Assembly (NCBI RefSeq): GCF_019745455.1
Contig: NZ_JAIETD010000013.1
Location: 1-64,000 of the forward strand
DNA from: Methylobacterium sp.
GTDB taxonomy: Bacteria > Pseudomonadota > Alphaproteobacteria > Rhizobiales > Beijerinckiaceae
DNA length: 64,000 nt
Reading direction: 5' to 3'
Of this stretch, positions 48,076-57,000 are shown in pieces (within the stretch, counting starts at the first letter, position 1; each line of letters starts with the position of its first letter). The notes below the pieces were generated by a model that saw only the letters and a list, made by a program, of their open reading frames with translations, was not told the origin of the DNA and searched no databases. The translations under genes were made by a program, and so were the position numbers.

Positions 48076-49515
48076 ATGACTAGCTTTACCGCGCGCGCCG
48101 GATCGGCGGTCCGGGCCTTCGCCGAAGCGTCGAGCGATCTCCTGATCCAGCCGACGCTCCGGCTCGGCGTCACCGGGCTCGCCCGCTCGGGCAAGACGGT
48201 GTTCACGACCGCCCTGATCCATCATCTCGTCGAGGCGCATCCCCTGCCGGCCTTCGCCCCGTCACAGGAAGGCCGCCTGCGGCGCGCCCGCCTGGTGCCC
48301 CAGCCGGACGACGACATCCCTCGCTTTCCCTTCGAGGATCATTACTCGGCACTGAGCGGCCCGCGCGTCTGGCCGCGATCCACGGACAGGATCAGCCAGT
48401 TCCGGCTCGCCATCGAGTACGAGCGCTCGGGAGGCTGGCGCTCGGGTCCCGGGACCCTGATGCTCGACGTGGTCGATTATCCAGGCGAATGGCTCCTCGA
48501 CCTCGCCTTGATCGACCAGAGCTATACCGGCTGGTCGCGCGCTACCATCGCCGGCACGAGGCGAAGCGGCCGGGCCGAGGCCGCCGCGCCCTGGCTCGAC
48601 ACCCTCAAGGCCCTCGATCCGCAGGCGCCCCTCGACGAGGTGGTCGCCGAGCAGGCGAGCACGGCCTTCAAGACCTACCTCGCCGCCTTGCGGGCTGGGC
48701 CCGAAGCGGTGGCGACGACCCCGCCGGGCCGGTTCCTGATGCCGGGCGATCTCGCCGGCTCGCCGGCCCTGACCTTCGCGCCGCTGGACAACCTCGTCGA
48801 GCCGCTGAGCCCCGACAGCCTCGCGGGCCTGATGGAGCGGCGCTTCGAGGCCTACAAGGCGAAGGTGGTCGAGCCGTTCTTCCGCAACCATTTCCAGCGC
48901 GTCGACCGCCAAATCGTCCTCGTCGACGTTCTCGCCGCCGTGGATGCCGGGCCTGCCGCCCTCGCCGAGCTCGAGGAGGCCCTCGACGCGGTGCTCCTCA
49001 GCTTCCGCATCGGCCGCAACACCATCTTGTCTCGCCTGTTCGCGCCGCGGGCCGAGCGCATCCTGTTCGCCGCCACCAAGGCGGATCACCTGCACCAGAC
49101 CAGCCACGACCGCCTCGACGCGCTCCTGCGCCATCTCGTCTCGCGCGCCATGCGCCGTACCGAGGCGGCGGGCGCCCGCGTCGGTACCGTCGCGCTGGCC
49201 TCGGTGCGGGCGACGCGAGAGACCACGATCCATGACGGCAACGAAATCCTTCGGGCGGTATCCGGCACGCCCGAGGCCGGCGAGATCGTCGGCGACGAGG
49301 TCTTCGACGGGTTGAGCGAGGCCGCGATCTTCCCCGGCGAGCTTCCGGCCCGCCCGGAGGCCGTCCTTGACGGCGCGGTGCCGCCGGGTTCCTTGCGCTT
49401 TCCACGCTTCCGCCCGCCCGCGATCAAGGCCGATGCGCTGGGCCGCCCCGGCCATCTGCCTCAGATCCGGCTGGACCGAGCGATGCAGTTCCTGATCGGA
49501 GACAAGCTTGCCTGA
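48076..49515 (+). CDS. ycjX: YcjX-family GTPase-like protein (DUF463)
   Basis: A 479-residue protein of the YcjX/DUF463 family, P-loop NTPases predicted to act like Ras/G-alpha proteins and linked to phage-shock and stress responses. The P-loop is LGVTGLARSGKTVFTTALIH near residues 35-52. Other family blocks are GTLMLDVVDYPGEWLLDLAL, YTGWSRATIAG, QIVLVDVLAAVDAGPAALAE and RILFAATKADHLHQTSHDRL. No Shine-Dalgarno sequence precedes the ATG; instead three 14-bp repeats run up to it. ycjF follows 21 bp later, the usual pair. Confidence 0.92.
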   Translation: MTSFTARAGSAVRAFAEASSDLLIQPTLRLGVTGLARSGKTVFTTALIHHLVEAHPLPAFAPSQEGRLRRARLVPQPDDDIPRFPFEDHYSALSGPRVWPRSTDRISQFRLAIEYERSGGWRSGPGTLMLDVVDYPGEWLLDLALIDQSYTGWSRATIAGTRRSGRAEAAAPWLDTLKALDPQAPLDEVVAEQASTAFKTYLAALRAGPEAVATTPPGRFLMPGDLAGSPALTFAPLDNLVEPLSPDSLAGLMERRFEAYKAKVVEPFFRNHFQRVDRQIVLVDVLAAVDAGPAALAELEEALDAVLLSFRIGRNTILSRLFAPRAERILFAATKADHLHQTSHDRLDALLRHLVSRAMRRTEAAGARVGTVALASVRATRETTIHDGNEILRAVSGTPEAGEIVGDEVFDGLSEAAIFPGELPARPEAVLDGAVPPGSLRFPRFRPPAIKADALGRPGHLPQIRLDRAMQFLIGDKLA

Positions 49516-49536
49516 TCGCCCCCGAAAGGTCGCGAC

Positions 49537-50553
49537 ATGACCTCGACACAGCGTCCCCGCGCCTTCCGCATCCCCTCTGCCGATGATTCCTCGGCCGTCG
49601 AGGCTGTGGTTACGCCGAGCACCGTCCGCATCGTCGAAGAACCCTTCGAGATCGTCGACGCCGCCGACGGGACGCCGGTGCCGGTGGCGCCCAAGGCGAG
49701 GGCGCCGTGGCTGTCGATCCTGTTCGTCGCCCTCGGCGGGCTCGTCTCCCTCGGGGTCGGGCTATCGCTCGAGCGGCTGATCGCCGACCTGTTCTCGGCG
49801 GCGCCCTGGCTCGGCTGGGTCGCGCTCGTGCTCCTGGCACTTGCCGGCATCGCCTTCCTGGCCATCGTCGCGCGTGAGCTCGGCGGGGTCTGGCGCGAGC
49901 GACAGATCGAGGCCCTGCGCGGGCGGGCGATGGAGGCCGTCGCGACGCGGGACCACAGCCAGGCGCAATCGGTCGTCCGCGATCTCGCCGCGCTCTACGC
50001 CGACAGGGCCGTTCTCAAAGCAGGACGTCAGCGCCTGGACACACTCGGCGACGCGATCCTCGACGTCGACGACCGTCTCGGCATCGCCGAGCACGAGCTG
50101 CTTTCGCCCCTCGACAGGCAGGCTCGCAACGCGATCGCGGCGTCCGCCAAGCAGGTCTCGGCGGTGACGGCACTCAGCCCCCGCGCCATCGTCGACGTCG
50201 CCTTCGTGGTCTTCGTGGCGGTGCGCCTGCTCCGGCGGATCGCGACGATCTATGGCGGCCGGCCGGGCTTCCTAGGCTTCATCCGCCTCGCACGCTCGGC
50301 CTTCGCCCATCTCACCGCCACGGGAGGCATGGCAGTGGGCGAGAGCATGATGCAGCAGGTGCTCGGCCTCGGCATCGCGGCCCGCGTTTCGGCCAAGCTC
50401 GGGGAGGGTGTTCTCAACGGGCTGATGACCGCGCGCTTCGGGCTCGCCGCCATGGCGGTATGCCGGCCGCTGCCCTTCATCCGCGAGGAGCCGCCACGCC
50501 TCATCGACGTCGCGAGCGAATTGCTGCGCGCCTCGACGGAGGAGAAGCCGTAG
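49537..50553 (+). CDS. ycjF: YcjF-family (TIGR01620) inner-membrane protein
   Basis: A 338-residue membrane protein, always found with YcjX. It has an unstructured N-terminus (about 1-65), two transmembrane helices (about 66-90, LSILFVALGGLVSLGVGLSL, and 96-118), then a soluble helical domain. That domain contains REAR-type pairs such as VAVRLLRRIATIYGGRPG and FIRLARSAFAHLTATGGMAV, and LLLGLGIAARVS-like glycine patterns. The product probably anchors YcjX at the membrane. The E. coli pair belongs to the PspF regulon, but no psp genes are nearby here. Confidence 0.9.
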   Translation: MTSTQRPRAFRIPSADDSSAVEAVVTPSTVRIVEEPFEIVDAADGTPVPVAPKARAPWLSILFVALGGLVSLGVGLSLERLIADLFSAAPWLGWVALVLLALAGIAFLAIVARELGGVWRERQIEALRGRAMEAVATRDHSQAQSVVRDLAALYADRAVLKAGRQRLDTLGDAILDVDDRLGIAEHELLSPLDRQARNAIAASAKQVSAVTALSPRAIVDVAFVVFVAVRLLRRIATIYGGRPGFLGFIRLARSAFAHLTATGGMAVGESMMQQVLGLGIAARVSAKLGEGVLNGLMTARFGLAAMAVCRPLPFIREEPPRLIDVASELLRASTEEKP

Positions 50554-50559
50554 GCCTGA

Positions 50560-51111
50560 TCAAAGGCCCTTCATGAAGCCGGCGAGCCGCATCAGCCCCT
50601 CCGGCCAGGGGCCGTGGCCGCTGGCGACGTTGATGTGGCCGGATTCGCCCGCATCGACCATCGCGGCGCCCCAGGAATAGGCGAAATCCTCGGCACGCTC
50701 GTAGCTGCAATAGGGATCGTTCCGGCTCGCCACCACCAGGGCCGGGAAGGGCAGGGGATCGCGCGGAACCGGTGCGAAGCGGCGAACGCTGTCAGGCAGG
50801 TTCGGCGTCGTCTCGACATCGGGAAACGCCACGAGAATGCCGCCGCGCACGACGCCCTGCGGGAAGCGCGGCGCCGCCAGTACCGTGGCGACGACGCCGA
50901 GGCTGTGGGCGATGGCGACGACCGGACGGCTCGCCTGGGCGACCGCTTCGACAATGCGGCCGCACCAGGCATCCGGATCGGGATTGTGCCAGTCGTCCTG
51001 CTCGACGATGCGCCCGGTGGAGAGCCGGCTGGCCCAGCGGGCCTGCCAATGCTCTTCGCCGGAGCCCGCAAGGCCCGGAAGGATGAGGATGTCGCAATCG
51101 GCCGTCTTCAT
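50560..51111 (-). CDS. RBBP9/YdeN-family serine hydrolase
   Basis: A 183-residue alpha/beta-hydrolase of the RBBP9/YdeN (DUF1749-like) family. The nucleophile is the Ser in VAIAHSLGVVATVL; the acid is the Asp in VVASRNDPYCSYERA and the His lies in SGHINVASGHGPWPEG. The N-terminus LILPGLAGSGEEHWQARW is diagnostic. The longer frame extending to 51510 is a shadow of pxpC. It converges on ycjF with six bp between, and lies downstream of pxpC on the same strand (46-bp gap). The substrate is unknown. Confidence 0.9.
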   Translation of the reverse strand: MKTADCDILILPGLAGSGEEHWQARWASRLSTGRIVEQDDWHNPDPDAWCGRIVEAVAQASRPVVAIAHSLGVVATVLAAPRFPQGVVRGGILVAFPDVETTPNLPDSVRRFAPVPRDPLPFPALVVASRNDPYCSYERAEDFAYSWGAAMVDAGESGHINVASGHGPWPEGLMRLAGFMKGL

Positions 51112-51157
51112 GGGCGCTCGATAGCCGGCCGATCCGCTCGCGTCGAGATGGTGTCCG

Positions 51158-52183
51158 TCATGGCTGCTCGGCCATGGCGTCGACCACATCGCCTGCGAGG
51201 TTGGCGCGGCTGAGCCGCTCGATCTCTGCCATTTCCGCGTCTCGCAGGGACCGTGGCAAGTCCCGTATCCGAGACGCCAGCGCTCGCGCGGCGTCCCTCG
51301 CCGTAGCGAGGTCGACGGCAGCGAAGCGGATCTCATCGCCAGGCCTTCGCTGGGCGACGCGGCGCAGATCAGCGGAAATGACCGTCGCGATCTTAGGGTA
51401 GCCTCCCGTGGTCTGCCGGTCGGCCATGAGCACGATCGGACTGCCGTTGCCCGGCACTTGGATCGATCCCGGCGCGGTACCGTCCGAAACGATGTTGAAG
51501 CCCTTTGCACCGTGCGCGATGGCCGGACCGTCGAGCCGGTAGCCCATGCGATCGGCTTGGTGCGAGAGGGTAAAGACCTTTCCGAGAAAAGTCCGCAGGC
51601 CGTCGTCGGAGATATGGTCCTCCTGGGGACCGAGAATCACGCGGATCGGCTCCCCGCCATAGAGGGGAGCAGATTCGAGAGCGTAGTCGGGCAGGCGCCG
51701 TGACGTCGGCGTGGCTTTGAGCCTGTCGCCGTCCTTGAGCGGCGTGCCTGCAAGGCTGCCGATGCCCGCGCGCAGGTGGAGCGCGACGCTCCCGAGGACG
51801 GGCTTGGTCAGCCAGCCGCCTGCGACGGCAAGATAGCCGAAGCTGCCTTGGCGGGGCGGAGCGATCGTCATTTCGGCTCCGTCCGAGAGCGTGAAGGACC
51901 GGGAGCCGATCAGCGGTCTGCCGTCGACGGTGACGACACCGACAGCACCCGCGATCGCGAGGTGAAGTTCTGCGCCCTCCGCTCGAAAGCTTCCGCCGCC
52001 GAGGCCGAACTCGACGGCGGATACAGCCGGGGCGTTGCCCACCAGCGCATTAGCAGACGCCATGGCGAGCGGGTCCATGGGGCCAGACACGGAGAGGCCA
52101 TATCGCTGGTAGCCTGGCCTGCCGCCATCCTGAAGGCTTGCAAGGCCGCTGCAGCGCAGGACGACGAGGGCCGTACCGCTCAT
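51158..52183 (-). CDS. pxpC: 5-oxoprolinase subunit C (biotin-dependent carboxyltransferase family)
   Basis: Subunit C of prokaryotic 5-oxoprolinase, which opens 5-oxoproline to glutamate with ATP. The 341-residue product has the family N-terminus LASLQDGGRPGYQRYGLSVS, then PMDPLAMASANALVGN, and the later IVLMADRQTTGGYPKIATVI near residue 260. Earlier names are YbgK and KipA. It overlaps pxpB by 4 bp (ATGA), so they are co-translated. Subunit A (PxpA/YcsF) is not in the window. Confidence 0.92.
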   Translation of the reverse strand: MSGTALVVLRCSGLASLQDGGRPGYQRYGLSVSGPMDPLAMASANALVGNAPAVSAVEFGLGGGSFRAEGAELHLAIAGAVGVVTVDGRPLIGSRSFTLSDGAEMTIAPPRQGSFGYLAVAGGWLTKPVLGSVALHLRAGIGSLAGTPLKDGDRLKATPTSRRLPDYALESAPLYGGEPIRVILGPQEDHISDDGLRTFLGKVFTLSHQADRMGYRLDGPAIAHGAKGFNIVSDGTAPGSIQVPGNGSPIVLMADRQTTGGYPKIATVISADLRRVAQRRPGDEIRFAAVDLATARDAARALASRIRDLPRSLRDAEMAEIERLSRANLAGDVVDAMAEQP

Positions 52184-52905
52184 TCCTCTACAAAACCGGC
52201 GATGCGCTCACCAGCCTGCGCGGCCCGGTCGAGCTCATCCCAGCGATCAGCGTCGATCGGCTCGAAGCGTACCCGGTCGCCAGGCTCGAAGAGGAAGATC
52301 GGATCGTCGCCCGGTCGGAAGGTTCGCACCGGCGTTCGCCCCAGGAGATGCCACCCGCTCGGCGCGGCGATGCTGGCGACGAGAGCCTGTGCGCCGCCGA
52401 TCGAGATCGTTCCCGCCGGCGTGATTGATCGCGGATTCACGCGTCTGGGCAGGGCAAGGCGCGGGTCGAGGCCACCAAGATAGGCAAAGCCGGGCAGGAA
52501 GCCCAGCATGAAGACGCGGTATTCGGCGCTCGCGTGGATGTTCACCGCCTCGTCCGCTCCGATGCCGTGATGCGACGCGACGGCTTCGAGATCGATGCCG
52601 AACTCGCCGCCGTACACTACGGGAATCCGCCAGGTCCGCGAGCGGATTGCCGGTCCGACCTTGTGCTGGGCTAGGCTCAAGACGTTTGCCGCCAGGGTCG
52701 ATGGATCGACGGCGACGGGATCGAGGTGGACGGTGAGGGACCGGTAAGTCGGGACCGTCTCGACGATGCCGTCGAGGCCAGTTTCACGAAGGACCCCGTC
52801 GAGTGCCAGAACTCGGTCGTTAAGATCCCCGTTGATGGACTCGCCGAACTCCACCGTGAAGGCAGTGTCGCCGTTCCAGAGCAGCTTGGCAGGCGTGGGT
52901 TCCAT
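52180..52905 (-). CDS. pxpB: 5-oxoprolinase subunit B
   Basis: Subunit B (YbgJ/KipI family), 241 residues from the ATG at 52905. Hallmarks are FMLGFLPGFAYLGGLDPRLA, LPRRVNPRSITPAGTISIGG and ASIAAPSGWHLLGRTPV. The frame stays open 29 codons upstream but those codons are not conserved. In Bacillus KipI inhibits the sporulation kinase KinA; in proteobacteria the role is 5-oxoproline catabolism. It is coupled to pxpC. Confidence 0.92.
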   Translation of the reverse strand: MEPTPAKLLWNGDTAFTVEFGESINGDLNDRVLALDGVLRETGLDGIVETVPTYRSLTVHLDPVAVDPSTLAANVLSLAQHKVGPAIRSRTWRIPVVYGGEFGIDLEAVASHHGIGADEAVNIHASAEYRVFMLGFLPGFAYLGGLDPRLALPRRVNPRSITPAGTISIGGAQALVASIAAPSGWHLLGRTPVRTFRPGDDPIFLFEPGDRVRFEPIDADRWDELDRAAQAGERIAGFVEE

Positions 52906-53026
52906 GTTGGCGCAGGTGACCTCCAGGCGCTCAAGAAAGCCGCACGATGATCGGGGCACCGACATGAAACAAGGGCGGTGCGCATCCTGCACCGCCCTTG
53001 CCGAGAGTCATCTAAGCAACAAGGCG

Positions 53027-53725
53027 TCAGTGCGTTCGCGGTCCGGACGCAGCAGCAGGCTGACCCTGGTCCTGGCTTGTAGACCGCTCGGTGGCAGCGC
53101 TGAGATTGTCCGGATCGAGCGCCGTTTCGACGAACTGACGACCCCGATTGGTGATGTCCTGAGCATAGCGCAAGCCCTGGTCGCGAAGGTCGTCGGCCCA
53201 TGGACCGACCGCCTCGTTCTCGGCGCGGGTGCGAGGAAGCAGTGCGCCAAGTAGAAGCCCGGCGGCAACGCCAACGACGCCGACGAGGAGCGGGTTCTCG
53301 GACACGAAGCCCTCCACGGCGCTGCGGCCTTGCTGGATTCGCTCCTGTCCACGGCCAGAAAGGTCCCCGATCTTTCGACGATGGGTGGCGTGCTGGTCCG
53401 ACGCCCATTCGCGGGTGTCATCGTAGGCTTGGGATGCCTGGCCGCGCAGACCTTCCGCGGTCTGCGCCACGCGCTCGCCAATGTTGGTGGCAGCGGATGT
53501 CACGCCTTCCTTTGCCCTGTTCAAAACGTCGGTCGCCGCATCCGAAGCCTTCGTAGAGCGAGACTTGGCGTGTTGCGAGGGATCGGAGGCCTCCTCTACC
53601 AGGCGTCGGTTCGCATCGAGGGCGTCCCCGACTGGCTTGGAGGAACCGCGCGGCAGTCCGGCCGCGGCGGCGATGTCATCGGGCGACGTGCCTGGACCGC
53701 CGATGGTGGTGTTGGTGGTGCTCAT
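53027..53725 (-). CDS. YqjD/ElaB-like (DUF883-type) stress membrane protein
   Basis: A 232-residue protein. Its N-terminal two thirds are polar and helical (AATDVLNRAKEGVTSAATNI, repeated Ala/Gln/Arg), like LEA or CsbD-type stress proteins. A Gly-rich transmembrane helix (ENPLLVGVVGVAAGLLLGAL, about 143-162) is the YqjD/ElaB C-terminal anchor signature, here followed by a 70-residue polar tail. It is the last of four small leftward genes; the DUF3618 gene is 110 bp upstream. Family members in E. coli associate with ribosomes or the envelope in stationary phase. Confidence 0.75.
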   Translation of the reverse strand: MSTTNTTIGGPGTSPDDIAAAAGLPRGSSKPVGDALDANRRLVEEASDPSQHAKSRSTKASDAATDVLNRAKEGVTSAATNIGERVAQTAEGLRGQASQAYDDTREWASDQHATHRRKIGDLSGRGQERIQQGRSAVEGFVSENPLLVGVVGVAAGLLLGALLPRTRAENEAVGPWADDLRDQGLRYAQDITNRGRQFVETALDPDNLSAATERSTSQDQGQPAAASGPRTH

Positions 53726-53835
53726 GGTCGTGAACTCCTGCTTCGTCGTCGGCCGCGACGGGTTTTGGTGGAACGCCGCATCGGCGGCTGGATCGTGTTG
53801 TGGATGGAACGATCGGACGCTTTAGGCCCGTCGCC

Positions 53836-54228
53836 TCAGATCTGAGTCTCCTCGCGAAGTCCTGCGGATGGATGACGGGTCGGTATGTCAGGGTCGTAGA
53901 CACGGTCGCTGCCGTTCCGAAGGACGGGGAGTTCCTCGGCCGCCCGCTGCACGCGGCGGCGCTCGGCCTGCCGCATGGCATCTCCTGACATTCGGTGAAG
54001 AAGCCAGCCAACCCCGGCCGTTATCAAGAGTACGGGTACCGGGTTGTTGCGGATTGCCTGAAGAACGCCGTCATAGGCGCCATTCAGCGGTGTCTTGCGT
54101 ACATTGCCGATCATCTCGTCCACGATACTGGACACCGACAGGCGATCCTGGATCCGATCGATGGTCTGATCGAGGCGAGCTCGGCTCGCCTCGATTTCCT
54201 GTTCGAGTTCGTTGAGCGAACCGGTCAT
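53836..54228 (-). CDS. DUF3618 family membrane protein
   Basis: A 130-residue protein with the DUF3618 N-terminus LNELEQEIEASRARLDQTID and RIQDRLSVSSIVDEM, then one transmembrane helix (about 64-80, NPVPVLLITAGVGWLLHRMS). It starts within the stop of the preceding gene (ATGA overlap). DUF3618 genes in alphaproteobacteria usually sit beside DUF1469/phage-holin-like and DUF883-like genes, as here. Function is unknown. Confidence 0.85.
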   Translation of the reverse strand: MTGSLNELEQEIEASRARLDQTIDRIQDRLSVSSIVDEMIGNVRKTPLNGAYDGVLQAIRNNPVPVLLITAGVGWLLHRMSGDAMRQAERRRVQRAAEELPVLRNGSDRVYDPDIPTRHPSAGLREETQI

Positions 54229-54620
54229 CCCGAGACCCTTTCGGAAAGAGTGCGCGCATCTTCGCGGACCTGCCGGGTGGTCCGCGTCGGCGCGAGGGTC
54301 GACAGCGACATCGCGCTGCGGCCCCATAGGGCGAGGCCGACGGCTACGGCGAGCATCACGCCGCCAACGATGAGTGCGGCCAGGGCTTCCGAATTGACGA
54401 CCGTGGCGAGCCATTTAACCAAGGCGTCCACGAGAACGAGCATCGCCACGACGCCGAAGACCGCTGCTCCAACGAGCATCGCAATGCCGAGGAAGAGCGA
54501 GCGGATATTGCTCGTCATCTCGTTGCGGAAGAGGGCGATCTCCTTGCGAGCGAGCTCGTTGGTTTCGCGCAAGGCGTCGCCGATGAGCCCCTGGATGCTT
54601 GACGGAGTTCCGTTGGACAT
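54225..54620 (-). CDS. phage holin family 3-like (DUF1469) membrane protein
   Basis: A 131-residue protein of the PF07332/DUF1469 group, a chromosomal family not tied to prophage despite its name. The N-terminus SIQGLIGDALRETNELARKE IALFRNEM is an amphipathic helix; two transmembrane helices follow (about 45-67 and 73-97). It overlaps the DUF3618 gene by 4 bp. The next upstream gene is 10 bp away, so the three are one operon. Confidence 0.85.
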   Translation of the reverse strand: MSNGTPSSIQGLIGDALRETNELARKEIALFRNEMTSNIRSLFLGIAMLVGAAVFGVVAMLVLVDALVKWLATVVNSEALAALIVGGVMLAVAVGLALWGRSAMSLSTLAPTRTTRQVREDARTLSERVSG

Positions 54621-54630
54621 CGGAGTACCC

Positions 54631-55119
54631 TCAGGCGCGATAGCCGTCGTAGCGGTCGCTCGTCTGCGACACGCTGGACGACTTGATGAAGCGGGCGACC
54701 ATGAACCCTGTGACGAAGGTCGCAACGGCAACGGCGACCGGGGCGCGCCGGGCAAAAGCTTCCGCGTCATCGTAGAAATCGGCAAAGCTCCGATTCTCGA
54801 TGGATCCACCAAGCTGTTCGAGGCCATCAGCCGCGCTATCGAAGAAGGCCTTGATGTTGGGCTTATCGTCGAACGTCTTGCTGGAATCGCGCAAACCGCG
54901 GGCAAGGTCGTGGACCGATTGCGCCGCATCTCCCTTGCGGCGGTCGACATAATCGGTGGCCTGAGCCTTGGCCGCGTCGACGAAGCCTTTACCGCGCTCA
55001 AGGGCCAGGTCCTTGATATCGTCGACATCGTCGCGAAGCGTTTTCAGGTCCGGCTGGGAGGCCGTGTTCCCCGCCGGGGAACTGGCTTCGGTCTGCCCTG
55101 GGGCATGTGTTGCGCTCAC
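54631..55119 (-). CDS. DUF883-like stress membrane protein, first in operon
   Basis: A 162-residue protein starting at GTG 55119 with GGAGAG six to eleven bases upstream. An acidic, Ser/Thr-rich N-terminus precedes helical DLKTLRDDVDDIKDLALERG. One transmembrane helix near the C-terminus (about 130-148, VAVAVATFVTGFMVARFIKS) is followed by a short polar tail. It resembles YqjD/ElaB proteins in layout. As the first gene it lies 99 bp after an EcfG-like promoter. Confidence 0.75.
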   Translation of the reverse strand: MSATHAPGQTEASSPAGNTASQPDLKTLRDDVDDIKDLALERGKGFVDAAKAQATDYVDRRKGDAAQSVHDLARGLRDSSKTFDDKPNIKAFFDSAADGLEQLGGSIENRSFADFYDDAEAFARRAPVAVAVATFVTGFMVARFIKSSSVSQTSDRYDGYRA

Positions 55120-55482
55120 GGACAACTCTCCTTCTTCCGGATTATTCAGATTTATCGGTCGTGCGGGCAGCGCTCTACGGATGAGGAGTGCTCTGCGGAC
55201 CAATGTTCTGCCTCGGTAACATTCACGACAGAGAGGCGGTTCCGTTGTGGACGTTCCTGCCGAAGCCTTCGTGAACGGGCGGGCCCGTCGTCGCAGGCAG
55301 CGCCTGAGGCTTCCATCCGGCGACGCAACATGGGGAAGCTCGGTCGAACTCCTTGACCGCGACCACGCAAATGCGTTTGGCTGTTGGGACGGATCAGGAA
55401 CGGTTTCTGCGCGTTCACTGCACAGTTTCATTGCGGCAAGGCGCTGTCGTCGTGCCGAGCCGAAGGACCGGAGCCCACCTGC
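55120..55482. other. divergent promoter region between stress operon and otsA
   Basis: A 363-bp spacer. Leftward it holds the EcfG-like promoter at 55218-55243. For otsA I looked for a second GGAAC-N16/17-GTT on the plus strand; the one candidate, GGAAC at 55396, has its CGTT only 10 bases later, so it was not called. No ORF or RNA gene is convincing. Confidence 0.55.
55218..55243 (-). promoter_or_regulatory. EcfG-type general stress promoter
   Basis: On the minus strand GGAAC (55243-55239) is followed after 17 bases by TGTT (55221-55218). The alphaproteobacterial EcfG sigma consensus is GGAAC-N16/17-CGTT, so only the first base of the -10 differs. It lies about 99 bp before the GTG of the first stress gene. 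Confidence 0.6.
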
Positions 55483-56904
55483 GTGGCACGCCTCGTCATC
55501 GTCTCCAACCGCGTCGCCGTTCCTGACGAGAACAAGACGGTCGCCGCCGGCGGTTTGGCGGTCGCCGTCAAGGAAGCCTTCACAGCTTACGAAGGGCTAT
55601 GGTTCGGTTGGAGCGGCAACGTCACTGAGACGCCCTCGACCGAGCCGACCATCATCGATCGCGGACGCATACAGTATGCGGTGGTGGATCTCTCTCCGCA
55701 GGATCATCGAGAGTACTATAGCGGGTTCGCGAACCGGGCCCTTTGGCCGATCATGCATTACCGCCTCGGACTCGGGGCATTTTCGCGTTCGGACTATGCC
55801 GGGTATCTTCGCGTCAACCGTATCTTCGCCCGTGCGCTGGCGAAGCTGATTGAGCCCGACGACATCATCTGGGTGCACGACTACCACCTGCTGCCCCTCG
55901 CGGCGGAGCTGCGTGGCCTCGGCATCGCCAACCCTATCGGTTACTTCCACCACATTCCGTGGCCGGCGGCAGACGTGTTCAACACCCTTCCGGCAAGCGG
56001 CGACTTGCTGCGCGCTATCGCCGATTACGACCTCATCGGCCTTCAGACCGATCCTGACGTTCACAACCTTTCGCGCAATCTGATCGACGAGTTGCGGGCG
56101 ATACCCCTTGGTGGCGGTTCACTGATGGTCGAGGGGCGGCGCACTCGTATCCGCAGCTTCCCGATCGGCATCGACGTCGCCGGGTTCAAGGAAGCGGCCG
56201 AGAACGCGGGAGCCAACAAGATCGTCCGCGAGACGCTGTCAGGCCTGAGAACTCGGAAGCTGCTGATCGGCGTCGATCGACTCGACTATTCCAAGGGCGT
56301 GCCTGAGCGGATGGAAGCGGTCGATCGCTTTTTCGCGTCTAACCCGGACCAACGCGGGAACGTCGTCTACATCCAGATCACGCCGAAATCCCGCACCGAG
56401 GTCCCGGAATACGAGGAACTCAGCCGCGAGGTGAACCAGACCGTCGGCGAGATCAACGGATCGCTCGGCGAGCCGAACTGGACGCCGATCCAGTACGTCA
56501 CCAAGGCCTATCCACGGCCCGTCCTCGCCGGACTCTACCGCGCTGCCCGGGTCGGGCTGGTGACGCCAATGCGCGACGGCATGAACCTCGTCGCCAAGGA
56601 GTTCGTCGTGGCGCAGAGCCCCGACGATCCTGGCGTGCTCGTGCTGTCCAAGTTCGCCGGCGCGGCGCGGCAGCTGCCCGAGGCCCTGCTGGTCAACCCC
56701 TACGATCGTTTCGAGGTCGCCGAGGCAATTCGGACCGCACTCTACATGCCGCGGAGCGAGCGACTCGAACGCTGGAAGCCGATGGCCGAGCGGATGACCC
56801 GCGAGGACGTCGATTGGTGGGCCCGCAACTTCATGTCGGATCTCGAGAACTTTCGGACCATCGAGCGCGAGCCGCCACGCCCGGCCGCCGCGGCGGCGGA
56901 GTAG
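55483..56904 (+). CDS. otsA: trehalose-6-phosphate synthase
   Basis: Joins UDP-glucose and glucose-6-phosphate to trehalose-6-phosphate, a GT20 glycosyltransferase. From the GTG at 55483 (AAGGA upstream) the 473-residue product begins [17 protein letters not shown] as OtsA proteins do. Further motifs are [50 protein letters not shown] and [20 protein letters not shown]. The phosphatase OtsB is not in the window and is not fused here. It heads a rightward trehalose/glycogen gene run. Confidence 0.95.
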   Translation: MARLVIVSNRVAVPDENKTVAAGGLAVAVKEAFTAYEGLWFGWSGNVTETPSTEPTIIDRGRIQYAVVDLSPQDHREYYSGFANRALWPIMHYRLGLGAFSRSDYAGYLRVNRIFARALAKLIEPDDIIWVHDYHLLPLAAELRGLGIANPIGYFHHIPWPAADVFNTLPASGDLLRAIADYDLIGLQTDPDVHNLSRNLIDELRAIPLGGGSLMVEGRRTRIRSFPIGIDVAGFKEAAENAGANKIVRETLSGLRTRKLLIGVDRLDYSKGVPERMEAVDRFFASNPDQRGNVVYIQITPKSRTEVPEYEELSREVNQTVGEINGSLGEPNWTPIQYVTKAYPRPVLAGLYRAARVGLVTPMRDGMNLVAKEFVVAQSPDDPGVLVLSKFAGAARQLPEALLVNPYDRFEVAEAIRTALYMPRSERLERWKPMAERMTREDVDWWARNFMSDLENFRTIEREPPRPAAAAAE

Positions 56905-57000
56905 CGACCGCGGCGCTCTGGTGGCGACCGTCGACATTTGACGGTCCTGGCCCAGCGGCTAAGTTCCTGCTCCTCTCGAGATTGCAGGGACCACCAGCGT

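Noticed and set aside
54225..54620. Phage-holin-like protein as evidence of a prophage
   Set aside because: The family is chromosomal in alphaproteobacteria; neighbours are DUF3618 and DUF883-like genes, with no phage structural or integrase gene.
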